Shown here: piece by piece, positions 50,902 through 63,718 of the stretch
Numbering within the stretch: the first letter of the stretch is position 1
How the letters are laid out: each line of letters starts with the position of its first letter
Assembly: GCA_963565915.1 (NCBI GenBank)
Contig: OY751491.1
Location: 2,418,001 to 2,482,000, forward strand
Length of the DNA: 64,000 nt
Source of the DNA: Entoloma clypeatum
Lineage: Eukaryota > Basidiomycota > Agaricomycetes > Agaricales > Entolomataceae
Direction: 5' to 3'
Program-made: the position numbers and the translations under genes
The notes under the pieces: generated by a model
Told to the model about the DNA's origin: nothing
Seen by the model: the letters and a program-made list of their open reading frames with translations, nothing else
Database searches by the model: none

Positions 50902-52189
50902 ATGCGAATCTGTACATACAACCTCCGTTTAGACTCCCAACCAGACGACATTCCAATCCAAAAATCTCTCAGTTCCTTACGAGACCCGCTCAAGCAGCCC
51001 AACTTCCTCCAGATCAAAGGAGAACAACCATGGAGCACGCGCCGTATACGCGTCACTGAGCAGATCCTCGGCGAAAGTGCAGTCATAGCGAGTGGGCGCA
51101 ATCTTGCCATCGATTTCACTTCTCTTGACACATCTCTCAAGGCTTCCAAGAGGCTCTCGTGAGACAAGTGAACGACCTGGCAGAGCTGCTCGGCGCCGAC
51201 TGGTCATGGGTCTGTGACGGCTGCAGTGCATGATTATCTTCACCGTTTCAATCCAGAAACCTACAGACAGGCGTTGGGCGCGATGACGGTATCGCAGCTG
51301 GAGAATTCTGTCCGATATTTTTCAAAAAGTGCCAGCATCCCTTGCTCTCAACATTTGCGTGCCAAGTCCTGACTGCACTTTTCCAGCGATGTCAAGCTGA
51401 TAGCGACCGATTCGTTCTGGCTATCGTACGTATTCTCAGTACTCTCATAATTAGCGCCATCCAGCAATCCGGTTTGTGGTACTTTACCAGAAACACCCCT
51501 TTTGAGCCGTCGAAATTCCCAGGTGCAAGCTCGTTCCGCGTTTGCACCGTGGCACGCTTTTCCACCACCTCAGCGACCAACGCCCACAACGCTTTCACGA
51601 TCCTGAATACTCACCTCGACGATTGGTCCGATGAACAACGACGGCTGGGAGCCTCGCTCCTATTTACGAGGGCACGCTTCGAAGCAGTGACGACAAGTGC
51701 ACCCGTTTTCATCACAGGGGACTTCAACAGGTAAAACAACTCCACCTCATTTAGCCAAACCGCTCGCCAAATCCGAAACAGCACACCCACGGGCCGCAAT
51801 TCTGGCGCATACAACATCCTCACTGGCGTCACAAAACCCGTACCGATTGACCCCACTTTCGCCGCGAAATACGCCGTACCCCCAGTCGAGCTTCCTGATT
51901 TCAAAATGTTAGACCTGCGCAGCCAGACGCCCCGGCACAGCGTGTCTGCGAATTTCGCGACTTTTACTGGTTTCAATGCGCCGCATGACACGTCGCAGTG
52001 GACGAGGATCGATTTTATCTTTGGAGGCAGCAATGGGGGATGGTGCGTCTCTTGATCTTTGCTGGTGTTTGATTGACCAAAACCATGTATGAAAGGACTG
52101 CAAAGGGGTATCGGGTTGTCACAGCACTCGCGGATGACGGGCTTCTTGCAAGTGACCATCGTCCAGTGTTCGCTGATGTTTCTATCTGA
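50902..52189 (+). CDS. Endonuclease/exonuclease/phosphatase-family protein
   Basis: Starts MRICTYNLRLDSQPDDIP. The EEP-fold signature runs through short introns: the Asn of YNLR, the catalytic Glu in GFQEALVRQV, LGADWSWV, then EFCPIFF, NTPFEPSKFPGASSFRV, ILNTHLDDWSDEQRR and FITGDFN. WTRIDFIFGGSN follows, ending LLASDHRPVFADVSI and TGA at 52187-52189. All metal/catalytic residues (N, E, H of NTHLD, D/N of GDFN, D-H of SDHRP) are present. Such enzymes act on phosphodiester substrates (DNA, RNA, inositol phosphates); the substrate cannot be told from sequence. Convergent with aminopeptidase P. Confidence 0.85.
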
Positions 52190-52311
52190 CCATCTGATCT
52201 TTTTTTTTCTCGGAAACAAAACTCTTATTTTTTCGAGTATCAATGTTGTACAATCCGTCCAGTGATGAGCAGTAAATCAAGGAAGCATCAGACAGATATG
52301 GATAGACCCTT

Positions 52312-53333
52312 TCACAAAGGCGCACACTCCCTCTCCAGCCACTTCAATGCCCTCTCGTCATTCTTCAACAATGGCGAAACCTTCTCCCATGTTTCAGCAT
52401 GGTAACTATCCAACCACTTCCTCTCATCAGCACTCAGCAAGTGAACATCAACCAACTTCTTATGGATTGGACACCTATTTCATAGATGTCAAGGTCAGAG
52501 AACGAGAGACCACAAGGACGAGGAGCGGTACCCACAGAGTAACATGTTCAAAGCCTAAATATCCCTTATCTCCAAAGTTGTTGGGAGTCTTGACTTCCCG
52601 AACAAGAACGATACTCTCGATGCGGATTCCGAATCGGCCGTCTGCGTAATACCCGGGCTCGTTGGAGATAGTCATTCCAGCTTTCAGCGGGGAATTGTTG
52701 AGAGCTTATGGTGAGTATAAGGAGAAAGAAAGTTGAGTAAAAGACGTTGCAAGAGGAGCGTGTATGAACATACATATCCGCACGCCAATTCCATGAGGAC
52801 CTTCATGTACATTGAGGAAGTGGCCAACACCATGTCCAGTTCCATGGCTGCAGCCGAGGTCGAGGTCGAGGTCAATGACGATGTGTACGGCAGGGTCTCG
52901 TAGACTTACCGATAATCTGAAGGAAAGTAAATCAACCAGTTGGGGTAGACAGCCAGGGGAGAACTACATACCAAGACCGTCTTGCCACAGTGCTCTCCGG
53001 GCGAAAGAATCACTAAAGGAAACCCTCGATATGTCATGCCTCGCGTTAGCTGTGGGTCATCCTCACATAATGAAACCTGTGCAGGATATCTGAGGACTTT
53101 AGAGTTCGCTGACATTGATGAAATTACTCACCGCTTGTTCCGTTGGGGATTACGGCGGTGTCTATTGCAATGTGACCCTGCAGCACACGCGTGAATGCAC
53201 GTTTCTCTTCAGCGGTTGGGCTGCCGAAATGCTAGGAAGATTCGGGAGGTTAAACCTGATTGACAGGAGATAGCAGTGAATATCAACCCATGTCCTTGTA
53301 ACATCAGTAGTTCCATCCAAGAATTGAGCTACG
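52312..53333 (-). pseudogene. Aminopeptidase P, 3' half only (contig end)
   Basis: The same sequence as 60636-61657: the C-terminal part of the Xaa-Pro aminopeptidase, from the intron before [12 protein letters not shown] to the stop at 52312-52314. It is cut by the N gap inside an intron. In a merged assembly it would connect to 61658-63621 and be a normal gene, so the truncation is very probably artificial. Confidence 0.9.
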
Positions 53334-53533
53334 NNNNNNNNNNNNNNNNNNNNNNNNNNNNNNNNNNNNNNNNNNNNNNNNNNNNNNNNNNNNNNNNNNN
53401 NNNNNNNNNNNNNNNNNNNNNNNNNNNNNNNNNNNNNNNNNNNNNNNNNNNNNNNNNNNNNNNNNNNNNNNNNNNNNNNNNNNNNNNNNNNNNNNNNNNN
53501 NNNNNNNNNNNNNNNNNNNNNNNNNNNNNNNNN
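53334..53533. other. Assembly gap, 200 N
   Basis: Exactly 200 N. The sequence before the gap (to 53333) equals the sequence up to 61657, and the sequence after it (from 53534) equals that from 45210. Confidence 0.99.
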
Positions 53534-53665
53534 TATCTCGCTTTGGAGTGCTCGCCCTGCCTCGGTGTCAGCGAACTGAATGTTTTTCTCGACCATCTCT
53601 TCAGTTGCTCGCGCAGTAAATGCGGGCAGATTCGCCATTTCCGCCACCAATTTCCTGGAGATCAT
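53534..53665 (-). pseudogene. Coiled-coil protein A, first 44 codons (copy 2)
   Basis: Same as 45210-45341: MISRKLVAEMANLPAFTA to the FADTEAGRAL motif, then lost in the N gap. Probably an artefact of the overlap. Confidence 0.85.
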
Positions 53666-54366
53666 GTGTCATTTGGGCTGCCACAAGTCGAGTTGAGAGC
53701 AGGAAATGACCAACGCTCTGTATTCTGCTCCGTATCGGGGCATTGTGTAACGCTCGGTGAGAAAGGCAGTTACGGTAGAAGGTGAGATGGTGAGTGTTTT
53801 CAGCGGTGTCCGCCTTGAGTTCGATTAGCCAGGATCTCACAAGACCTCAGTAATTGGGAATCCGGAGATTTGGAGATATCCGAGAGAGCCTAATTGAGGT
53901 ATCAACACACAGTTTCGATGCGGTAGCGATGAACCTCATGTTGGTCATGGGCTGTATCATCTGATTGAGACTTCCAAAACCTGGTGTTTATATATTTTTC
54001 CTCAGGCTTCCCCGGGCAAGAGGAGAAAGAGCAGCCTCACAGGTTGATATCGCGCTCGATCGTGGTATTTGTTGAAACAGGTACACGGTGCCTGAGGCTT
54101 GAACAACTCCTGAGCACTTGCCGGGATGTGCGCCCAGGGGAGTCATCACTTCAAACGAGGTCCCCTCGCGGCTCGCCAAATATCGGACCATGCGTATGTG
54201 CGCATTCTTGAGCGCACTTGGACGGCACGGTTTTTTCCGGAGACCTTATCACTTCTTCTTGGAATCAAATATACAGTACAACTTGGAACGTAATACCTGA
54301 GGGGAACGACAAAACCAAGCCTATGGCAATTGAACACAACTGCCCAAAACAAACTCAGCAGTCCAC

Positions 54367-55616
54367 TTAGCACCGGCGGAAGCACTGTGGGATACACTGA
54401 GCTGGTTGAGGCGCATGGGCTTGCCTCCATGCTTGCACTTCGGGATGAGCCAGGTACTGATCCATTGGGATCGGAGGAGGTTGGACTGGAGCTGGTGGGA
54501 CGAATGGAGGTGGATTGATGAATGGAGGTGGATGGATGATTGGAGGCGGATGGATAATCGGAGGCGGGTGGATAATCGGAGGCGGGTGGATGATAGGAGG
54601 TGGAGGTGGGTGGATGATTGGAGGTGGGTGGATGATTGGAGGTGGGTGGATGATTGGAGGCGGGATGATGATGGGAGGCGGGATGATGGGAGACGACCCT
54701 TTGATAGATCCCAGGTCAATGATTGGTTGCAAGATAACTCGAATAACACTTACCGCCCTCCAATCCAGCAAATGGATCGTGTGTCCCTCCTCCCGTGTCA
54801 TAACTCCCAGCTTTAGCTTGCATTCGAAGCGATCGTTTCTGCCGTTCCTTCTCTCTTCGCTTTCGTTCTCTATCTGCAGCCCGTTTCCTCTCAACTTCCC
54901 TTCGCTTTTTCTCCTCCATCTCAAACTCTTTCCTCCTCTGCTCAATGTCCTTGACCCTGTTCCGTATTCCAGAAATTTCGGCTTTGTTAACAGCCGATTT
55001 CGCCATCTGCCTCTTCACTTCAGTCTCCAGGAGGTCAATCGCCGTTTCCGACAGCTGTGCAAGGTTATCCATTTCCTCAGCCTTGGCCCTCAAGTCCGTG
55101 TTCAACTGGCTCTCTCTCGCCTCCATCTCCTGGAACTTCCGACTTAGCCTGTTCTGGAGATCCCCTTTGGCATCATCTGCCCTACGCTGCATCTCCGCCA
55201 GCAAGCGTGAGTTCTCCTCTCCATCCCTTCTTTTCGACTCCTCCGCTCTTGCCACCGCCTCCCGCATTTCCTTCTTTAGCCCTTCTTGACGTCGTCTCGC
55301 TTCTTCCTGTACCTTCGCAATTTTCTCCTCCAACTCTTTCTCCCGCTGCGCAAACCTCTTGTTCTCCTCCTCGAGAGTGCTTCGGGCTTTCTCGAGCTGC
55401 TTGTGTAGCTCGTAGAGGTCGCCAAGAAGTGCTTTCCCCGCATCCGTATCCGCAAATTTCTTTTTCAGATCGACCATCTCGACCGTGACTCGTGGAACAA
55501 ATGCACGCATATTCATGAGTTCCCATATCACACGCCTGTAAGAGGGAGCGTGAGTCCAATTCGGTCCAATTTGAAGGACATACGTACGTGATTTCCTCCA
55601 GCCCTCCGCGTCCCAT
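54367..55616 (-). CDS. Coiled-coil protein B (copy 2)
   Basis: Identical to 46043-47292, including the MGRGGLEEIT first exon, the MVDLKKKFADTDAG motif and the PPIIH repeats. See that entry. Likely the same physical locus. Confidence 0.65.
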
Positions 55617-56034
55617 GTTCGGACTGGGCGTGGAACGAGAAGGGGGATCGTATGATAGAGGAGTGTTGATTAAGTTTAGAAGAACACGGTTCGATAGATA
55701 TAAAAGCAGTGAGAAAGTACGCTTTGGTGTACACGCTGGTACAAAAGGGAGTGGCACAAGAGACGGTCAGAGCCATCTGCAGCCATTTGACACAGCCTTG
55801 GATCACTAGACAATCTGGTGCCCAGGGTTCATCTGATAGTTTTGGGAATCTGATCACCAGATTCTCTAGCTATAGGTGATAGGTGATAACGTCCACGACC
55901 AATTTTGAATTGAACATGAGGCCAGTGAATAAGCAACACGCCGTATAGAGCAAGCAGGACACGTTCCCAGTCTATTGACACCCAAGTCGTGTATCTTGCG
56001 GATGTTCCGGGCCTGAGCTTACCAAACATAGCAA

Positions 56035-56835
56035 ATGTCTTTCAAAGGAGGTTCTTGTCATTCGACTTATCCATTCGCCGCATCTCCCACATCGCATCAT
56101 GTCGCGAGCCGAACGGTTTGTGATTCATTCGACTGTTTTCTCATCTCGAGCACCTCAATTTTCGGTAGCCGAAGAGCCAGCACAGATTCCAAGTATCAAG
56201 ATAACCTCCAAGATGAAGTCAAGCGCCTCCACGATCAGGTCGAAGATATGGAGAAAGCGGTACAAGATAAGACCAAAGCAATCGACGCACTGAAGAAGAA
56301 GCTAGAGGAGGAAGTGGGGAGAGCAAGGGAAAGTGCTCGACAGCTGCAAGAGAAATTTGGCGAGGAGATGGAGAGGGAAAAGCAGGCCGCTCAGGCGGAA
56401 AACGCCAAAATCAACCAAATGATCGTAGAGGCACGGGCCAAAGCAGAAAACGATCTAAGGGCGCAGAGAGACGCTGGAGAGAGGAAGGCGCAAGAGACTC
56501 GGAACCGCACGCGGAACGAGACGGCGGAGGTCCAGAGAAGGGCTGATGATGGCCAGAGATCCCTTGCGCAGGGTTTGAGTTGGGACATCCAGAGATTGGA
56601 GCGGTTGATCGACCAAGAAGAGTCTTCCAGAAGGGATGCCGACTCTCGCGCGAACCAGTTGCAAAAGGGGGTGAACTCTTGGGAGACGGAGGTAGGACAA
56701 ACGCGGAAGCAGATAAGGTCGGCAGAAAAGGAGCTCGGAATGTGCGAGCAGGAGGTGGTGGAAGTCATGAGGCTGCTGGAATCAGCTTGGGATACGGAGG
56801 ACAAGTTGAAGAAGAGGCTGCAACGGTTGATTTAG
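56035..56835 (+). CDS. Coiled-coil protein C (copy 2)
   Basis: Identical to 47711-48511. See that entry. Likely the same physical locus. Confidence 0.6.
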   Translation: MSFKGGSCHSTYPFAASPTSHHVASRTVCDSFDCFLISSTSIFGSRRASTDSKYQDNLQDEVKRLHDQVEDMEKAVQDKTKAIDALKKKLEEEVGRARESARQLQEKFGEEMEREKQAAQAENAKINQMIVEARAKAENDLRAQRDAGERKAQETRNRTRNETAEVQRRADDGQRSLAQGLSWDIQRLERLIDQEESSRRDADSRANQLQKGVNSWETEVGQTRKQIRSAEKELGMCEQEVVEVMRLLESAWDTEDKLKKRLQRLI

Positions 56836-57281
56836 TACCGCACGACGGGATCGGTCCATCGGGGTCACGGTTTTCGTACAAATACTTGCTTCCTCTCCTC
56901 GCTCGCGTTCGAGACTGATACGCGCTCTGTGAACGAGGAACAGCCAAGTACAGTGTTTGAATCACTTCTTCCGCCCACCACCTATCGGGTGCCTTGAAGT
57001 TGCAGGGTTCTACCACAATTTGATTTGAGTCTTAGCTGTCAAACATTGAATGTGTTCACCTCGCAGCTGAGCATGTTCCTTACTGCATGTTGACCTCGTG
57101 TCAAAGTAAAATACACCGCCTAGATCGGAGGCAGACCCAAGATAGGCATCAGTGTGAACGCCAAATTTGAGATGAGTCTCACCGCGATCAAATTAGGTGT
57201 CCAAAAACGTAATCAAGCAGATAAAACTCACTTTGCAGAATGAGTACTCCTTCGTAACAGCCAGCCCGCTCATCAGCTTCA

Positions 57282-58007
57282 ATGTCTCCAGCAGAGAACA
57301 ATCCAGTCCCGGTCATCCTGTTAGCAGCCATTCCTGATAACCTTCGTTTGCAGTAAGGCGCTGACGAGGTGTGTCAACAGCATCATGGGAAGCACTGGAA
57401 GTGGAAAAACTACTGTACGCGCATCACTCGCCCTTGACGCATTTGACACTCTGAAATCTTCCGCAGTTTATCAACACCTTCCTTGATGACAAGGACGAGC
57501 TGAGAACCGGCGACGACCTTGAATCCGTAACTCAAGAGATTGCCGCTGTGGACGCTGTCATCGGCGGTCGTAAAGTCGTGTTGGTGGATACCCCAGGATT
57601 CGACGACACTTTCAAACCGGAAATGACGATCGCGACTTCCATCGCCGACTGGCTTGCAGATAGGTAGGCAGCTTGAACCCACAAGTGAGAACACCCCCCA
57701 GACCATTCAATTTCCCCCAAGGTACTCCCAATATGGTGGTGCCGTGATAAACGGAATCATATTTATGCGCGATATCAGGAAGGTCAGGATGACGGGCTCC
57801 GATGTCGCAAACCGGAGGATGTTTGAGAAACTTATTGGGGAGGAAAACTTCAAGAACGTCCGGCTGATGACCAGCTTTTGGCCGCGAACCTCTGATACTG
57901 AGGGCACCCAGGAATGTGAGAAGCGAGAGGCGATGCTGAAGAAGACGTTCTGGAAGGATATGGCCGAGAGTGGTTCCACGACCGCCCGTTTCAATATTTA
58001 CGATTAG
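57282..58007 (+). CDS. Small P-loop GTPase (copy 2)
   Basis: Identical to 48958-49683, with the same GSTGSGKTT and DTPGFDD motifs and the same early stop after RFNIYD. Likely the same physical locus. Confidence 0.7.
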
Positions 58008-58368
58008 TCGATCTGGAAGTGTCAATCAAGGCAGTGTATTTCAAATTCGTCCTGTGATGATCCTCACCTGGGTAAAAAATAGCGGACTATTGCCTTGAGG
58101 GGCCTGAGAACATAATGCTTATCCCTATGGTTCTGAGATATCTGACACAGACTGGCAAGCACGGGGTGAACCTGGCCAATAACGTCCCGTAGTTGGAAAT
58201 ATTGATTCCTAGATCTCGATAGGCGCCTTCTCGAGATTGGTTCGGATACCACCTGTTTTTGTCAATCAGGTCGGACCACGGAAAAATGAAATATATATAA
58301 AGTTCAAGCAACGAGACCGACATGGTCAAGTCTCGCTCTGTATCTTCTGTGACTCGCCCTTAACTCCG

Positions 58369-59197
58369 ATGACTGACGGTACCAGTAAGAAAAAGGCCAA
58401 CGCCGCTAATCTGGGGTAGGACGACAAAATTAGCTTCCTGAGTGCGAACTGACGATCACCTTGCGTTCAGCTCGTTCATGGAAGACCTTATGAACGAGAA
58501 ACCTTTCACTCCTTCCGTCGCAAAGGATATGGTCGACGAGGGTAAAGCGTTCTCCGAAACCGCCGCTGGGAAGCAGCTTCAAGGCGAGCTCCACGAGTTG
58601 AAGAAACAGCTAGAGGCTGCTGAGAAGGCGGTCAGGGAGAACCTCGAGAAGTTCAAGAAGAAGGAGGAGGAGATGGATAAGAAGCTGGATGAGGAGAAGA
58701 AACTCGCGACAGAAAGAGAAGAAAGGATCAAGAAGGAATTGTCGGACAAGCTAGAGAAGATGGACAAGGAACAGCGGCAGGAACGAGAGAACCACCGGAG
58801 TAGCATCCAGCAGATGCAGGATAGCGCAGCCGCGGACAGACGCCAGGCGCAAGCGGAGGCGGACAGACGGGAAAGGGACATGATCGATAGGCACGAAAGG
58901 GAGCGACAGCAATTGATGGCGAGCAACGCGAACGCGCCAACGGACCACTCGGCGCAGCTGAGGAAGCTGGCGGCGACACTTGCGAAACTGCAGAAAGAGA
59001 GGACGGCAGAGAGTAAGGCACTGAAAAAGGTTCAGAGGGATCTGGATAGAACGGCGAGCACGCAGAAGAAGATATCGCAGAAGCGGCTCAAGTGCGAGAC
59101 GGGTAAGCTATACGCAAGAGACGGCTCTGGTTGGCGATGTGTCGGTGGCACACATTACTTGACTGCTTCACAGTATGAACGCAGGTTGAAGAAATAA
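58369..59197 (+). CDS. Coiled-coil protein D (copy 2)
   Basis: Identical to 50045-50873. Likely the same physical locus. Confidence 0.65.
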
Positions 59198-59225
59198 TAT
59201 ATGTAATCTTCAATCCCCCTCTAAC

Positions 59226-60513
59226 ATGCGAATCTGTACATACAACCTCCGTTTAGACTCCCAACCAGACGACATTCCAATCCAAAAATCTCTCAGTTCC
59301 TTACGAGACCCGCTCAAGCAGCCCAACTTCCTCCAGATCAAAGGAGAACAACCATGGAGCACGCGCCGTATACGCGTCACTGAGCAGATCCTCGGCGAAA
59401 GTGCAGTCATAGCGAGTGGGCGCAATCTTGCCATCGATTTCACTTCTCTTGACACATCTCTCAAGGCTTCCAAGAGGCTCTCGTGAGACAAGTGAACGAC
59501 CTGGCAGAGCTGCTCGGCGCCGACTGGTCATGGGTCTGTGACGGCTGCAGTGCATGATTATCTTCACCGTTTCAATCCAGAAACCTACAGACAGGCGTTG
59601 GGCGCGATGACGGTATCGCAGCTGGAGAATTCTGTCCGATATTTTTCAAAAAGTGCCAGCATCCCTTGCTCTCAACATTTGCGTGCCAAGTCCTGACTGC
59701 ACTTTTCCAGCGATGTCAAGCTGATAGCGACCGATTCGTTCTGGCTATCGTACGTATTCTCAGTACTCTCATAATTAGCGCCATCCAGCAATCCGGTTTG
59801 TGGTACTTTACCAGAAACACCCCTTTTGAGCCGTCGAAATTCCCAGGTGCAAGCTCGTTCCGCGTTTGCACCGTGGCACGCTTTTCCACCACCTCAGCGA
59901 CCAACGCCCACAACGCTTTCACGATCCTGAATACTCACCTCGACGATTGGTCCGATGAACAACGACGGCTGGGAGCCTCGCTCCTATTTACGAGGGCACG
60001 CTTCGAAGCAGTGACGACAAGTGCACCCGTTTTCATCACAGGGGACTTCAACAGGTAAAACAACTCCACCTCATTTAGCCAAACCGCTCGCCAAATCCGA
60101 AACAGCACACCCACGGGCCGCAATTCTGGCGCATACAACATCCTCACTGGCGTCACAAAACCCGTACCGATTGACCCCACTTTCGCCGCGAAATACGCCG
60201 TACCCCCAGTCGAGCTTCCTGATTTCAAAATGTTAGACCTGCGCAGCCAGACGCCCCGGCACAGCGTGTCTGCGAATTTCGCGACTTTTACTGGTTTCAA
60301 TGCGCCGCATGACACGTCGCAGTGGACGAGGATCGATTTTATCTTTGGAGGCAGCAATGGGGGATGGTGCGTCTCTTGATCTTTGCTGGTGTTTGATTGA
60401 CCAAAACCATGTATGAAAGGACTGCAAAGGGGTATCGGGTTGTCACAGCACTCGCGGATGACGGGCTTCTTGCAAGTGACCATCGTCCAGTGTTCGCTGA
60501 TGTTTCTATCTGA
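59226..60513 (+). CDS. Endonuclease/exonuclease/phosphatase-family protein (copy 2)
   Basis: Identical to 50902-52189. In this copy the gene is followed by the complete aminopeptidase P gene. Confidence 0.8.
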
Positions 60514-60635
60514 CCATCTGATCTTTTTTTTTCTCGGAAACAAAACTCTTATTTTTTCGAGTATCAATGTTGTACAATCCGTCCAGTGATGAGCAGTAAA
60601 TCAAGGAAGCATCAGACAGATATGGATAGACCCTT

Positions 60636-63621
60636 TCACAAAGGCGCACACTCCCTCTCCAGCCACTTCAATGCCCTCTCGTCATTCTTCAACAATGGCG
60701 AAACCTTCTCCCATGTTTCAGCATGGTAACTATCCAACCACTTCCTCTCATCAGCACTCAGCAAGTGAACATCAACCAACTTCTTATGGATTGGACACCT
60801 ATTTCATAGATGTCAAGGTCAGAGAACGAGAGACCACAAGGACGAGGAGCGGTACCCACAGAGTAACATGTTCAAAGCCTAAATATCCCTTATCTCCAAA
60901 GTTGTTGGGAGTCTTGACTTCCCGAACAAGAACGATACTCTCGATGCGGATTCCGAATCGGCCGTCTGCGTAATACCCGGGCTCGTTGGAGATAGTCATT
61001 CCAGCTTTCAGCGGGGAATTGTTGAGAGCTTATGGTGAGTATAAGGAGAAAGAAAGTTGAGTAAAAGACGTTGCAAGAGGAGCGTGTATGAACATACATA
61101 TCCGCACGCCAATTCCATGAGGACCTTCATGTACATTGAGGAAGTGGCCAACACCATGTCCAGTTCCATGGCTGCAGCCGAGGTCGAGGTCGAGGTCAAT
61201 GACGATGTGTACGGCAGGGTCTCGTAGACTTACCGATAATCTGAAGGAAAGTAAATCAACCAGTTGGGGTAGACAGCCAGGGGAGAACTACATACCAAGA
61301 CCGTCTTGCCACAGTGCTCTCCGGGCGAAAGAATCACTAAAGGAAACCCTCGATATGTCATGCCTCGCGTTAGCTGTGGGTCATCCTCACATAATGAAAC
61401 CTGTGCAGGATATCTGAGGACTTTAGAGTTCGCTGACATTGATGAAATTACTCACCGCTTGTTCCGTTGGGGATTACGGCGGTGTCTATTGCAATGTGAC
61501 CCTGCAGCACACGCGTGAATGCACGTTTCTCTTCAGCGGTTGGGCTGCCGAAATGCTAGGAAGATTCGGGAGGTTAAACCTGATTGACAGGAGATAGCAG
61601 TGAATATCAACCCATGTCCTTGTAACATCAGTAGTTCCATCCAAGAATTGAGCTACGAAGAATAGAGGGGTCATTTCCAAAGCTAGAGAAGCACGCCATT
61701 TGGCAACTTGCCTCCCGAGTCGCAAAGATAGATCTAAAAAACGAACGACAGGATATTAGCAATGCAAGTTTTCGAACGAAATGACATGCCTCCTCTTTCT
61801 TGATGATCGCACAATCAGCCGGGTCCGGTTTGTAGTGGATGATGGCTACAAGAACAAAGATTCATGTTCGCCGAGCCACATCGTCGAAAGCCGCTTCTTA
61901 CCAGCATTGGCGCCTGCTCCTGAGATGGTGTCAAAAGAAAGGCCGCGGAACAAGTCCAATTCTCTATTCAACACCGCAAGCATTCAGAGCGAAGCTCCTC
62001 ATCCACATGCAAAGAAGGAAAGAACACGCACGATCTGAACGCTTCCAGCTTATCGGCACCCTGACATTCGTTGACCTCAAGGCCGTTGTTGAGTTGTTCC
62101 TCTAGCCATGCAAAGTATCGCGCCAACGCTGCTCCGTCACGGATGTGGGACTGGCGGAAGCCTTCGAGTTCGGTTGCGTTCTTGATGGACTTGAGGTCGG
62201 CAACAGGAGAGCGCGCGATGATGTAGTTGTCCTTGATCAGGGCAGTCATGTTGAGCTATTTGGTGGAGCTTGTGAGGATGGACAGTTACCTTTCCGAGGG
62301 CATCAGCAATGGCAAGACTAGCTTTGTCCCCGATGAGCACTTTCTATGACCCAGCCATCTCATCAGAGAAATTCACGGACGAGAAGAGAAGCAGGGTATT
62401 ACCGATTCTGCATCCAGTTTTAGATGAGGCGGCATTTGCTTGAGGTAGTCAAAGAACGCTTCATAAGGATGTATGTTGGTGATTCGTCCGACGTAATTGA
62501 GCGCAGCATCATCGAGCTGAGCCTTATTGACGAATAATTCGACCGAATCGAATGTGACCACCGCATACGCGAAGAAGACTGGTCACGGTGAAGAAGATGA
62601 GAAGGGGAGACACGGAAAGAAGGTTGGATGACGGACCAGGGTTATACTCAATATCCGAACCACGCAAGTTGAACAGCCATGCGATCTCATCCAGCATATT
62701 GATCACAAACGCCTGATGTTTCTTCTTTACAAGCTCCTCTCTGAGTGCCTTGATCTTTTCAGCAGGAGATTGACCGGAATATAATTCATCGAGGTGGAAG
62801 GCCGGATTTTGCGGGCGGGGTGGGCGTTCATGCCATACGACATCGACGAGATTCTTCTCAACAGAAACGAGAAGTGAACCTCGAGGCTCAAGGGCCTTGT
62901 TGATGGTTTCTGCGTCGGACGCAGATATAACAGTTGGGTCGATTCCAATCCGGGTGGAAGCTTCCAAGTTCTAGATTCTGGGGGTCAAAAAGATAATCAA
63001 GATGTGAACCAGGTTGTTTACCTTGGATAAGAACTCCTGCCATGTGGGGACGTCTAATCTTGTAGGTCAGCAACAACGCTTGTTACGGAACTTTGCTTCA
63101 CCTGGTAAACCTTGTTTCATCAAGGTCCAGTTCCTGGAGATGGGCAATTTATTGTCAAGGATGTGGCAATTGAAGTATGTATGACGCACTTGTCCAGTTG
63201 TTGTTCGGCCTGCAAGAAATAGCGACCGTCTGTGAAGAGATACGCATCGTTGGGGGTGATGACAGCGCAACCTGGAGAGCTGAATCGTCAGCGCGGGTAG
63301 ACTCCGAAGGAAGTCGAGACGGACCAGCGGAACCGGTGAAGCCGGAGATGAAAGCGCGTCTTCGATCACAATGAGCAAGATATTCACTAGAATCTGAGGG
63401 AGAATTTCGTTATCCGAGGGTTCTTGATCATGGTTGAACTCACGCTGATCCTCGCTGGGGACTACAAACGCTTGGATATTGTAGTCCTTCTTGGCCATCA
63501 AGTCGCGAAGGCCAGCGAGACGGTCAGTCGTGTCTACGGTCTGTACAGCGGGCATTGTCGGGATGGAAGAGAAAAGGGACCGCGTGGAGCGCCGCAGAAC
63601 GTGGGCTGCGATGGCGAACAT
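60636..63621 (-). CDS. Xaa-Pro aminopeptidase P (M24B family)
   Basis: ATG 63621 gives [20 protein letters not shown], a likely mitochondrial presequence. A second Met (63555, [20 protein letters not shown]) would give a cytosolic form. Exons encode [101 protein letters not shown] and [26 protein letters not shown] supplies two metal-binding Asp, [18 protein letters not shown] the His, and ISNEPGYY and IESIVLV the metal-binding Glu residues. It ends [10 protein letters not shown] (stop 60636-60638). A dimanganese enzyme that removes an N-terminal residue preceding proline. One intron (61653-61711) is GC-AG. Divergent from aspartokinase. Confidence 0.93.
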
Positions 63622-63718
63622 GGCATAGTCAAGAACCACATGACTAACTGAGCCATCGGATTCATCGGACGTTATAAGATACATAAGTACCAGCGTAACC
63701 AGCCAGTTTTACTACTAA
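63622..63718. promoter_or_regulatory. Divergent promoter, aminopeptidase P / aspartokinase
   Basis: Only 97 bp separate the two start codons if the long aminopeptidase form is used, or 163 bp from the short form. A tight divergent pair implies shared regulatory sequence; no specific site is recognised. Confidence 0.4.

Larger units (their letters stand above)
45210..53333. repeat. Duplicated block, copy 1 (end of left contig)
   Basis: 8,124 bp, identical as far as I compared to 53534-61657 (constant offset 8,324). It ends exactly at the N gap. Probably one side of an unmerged contig overlap. Confidence 0.9.
53534..61657. repeat. Duplicated block, copy 2 (start of right contig)
   Basis: 8,124 bp repeating 45210-53333 without a difference in any segment or predicted protein I compared. 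It starts at the first base after the N gap. Confidence 0.9.

Noticed and set aside
53534..61657. A second functional set of GTPase/coiled-coil genes by tandem duplication
   Set aside because: Block edges coincide with the N gap and no difference is seen; a contig overlap explains it more simply.
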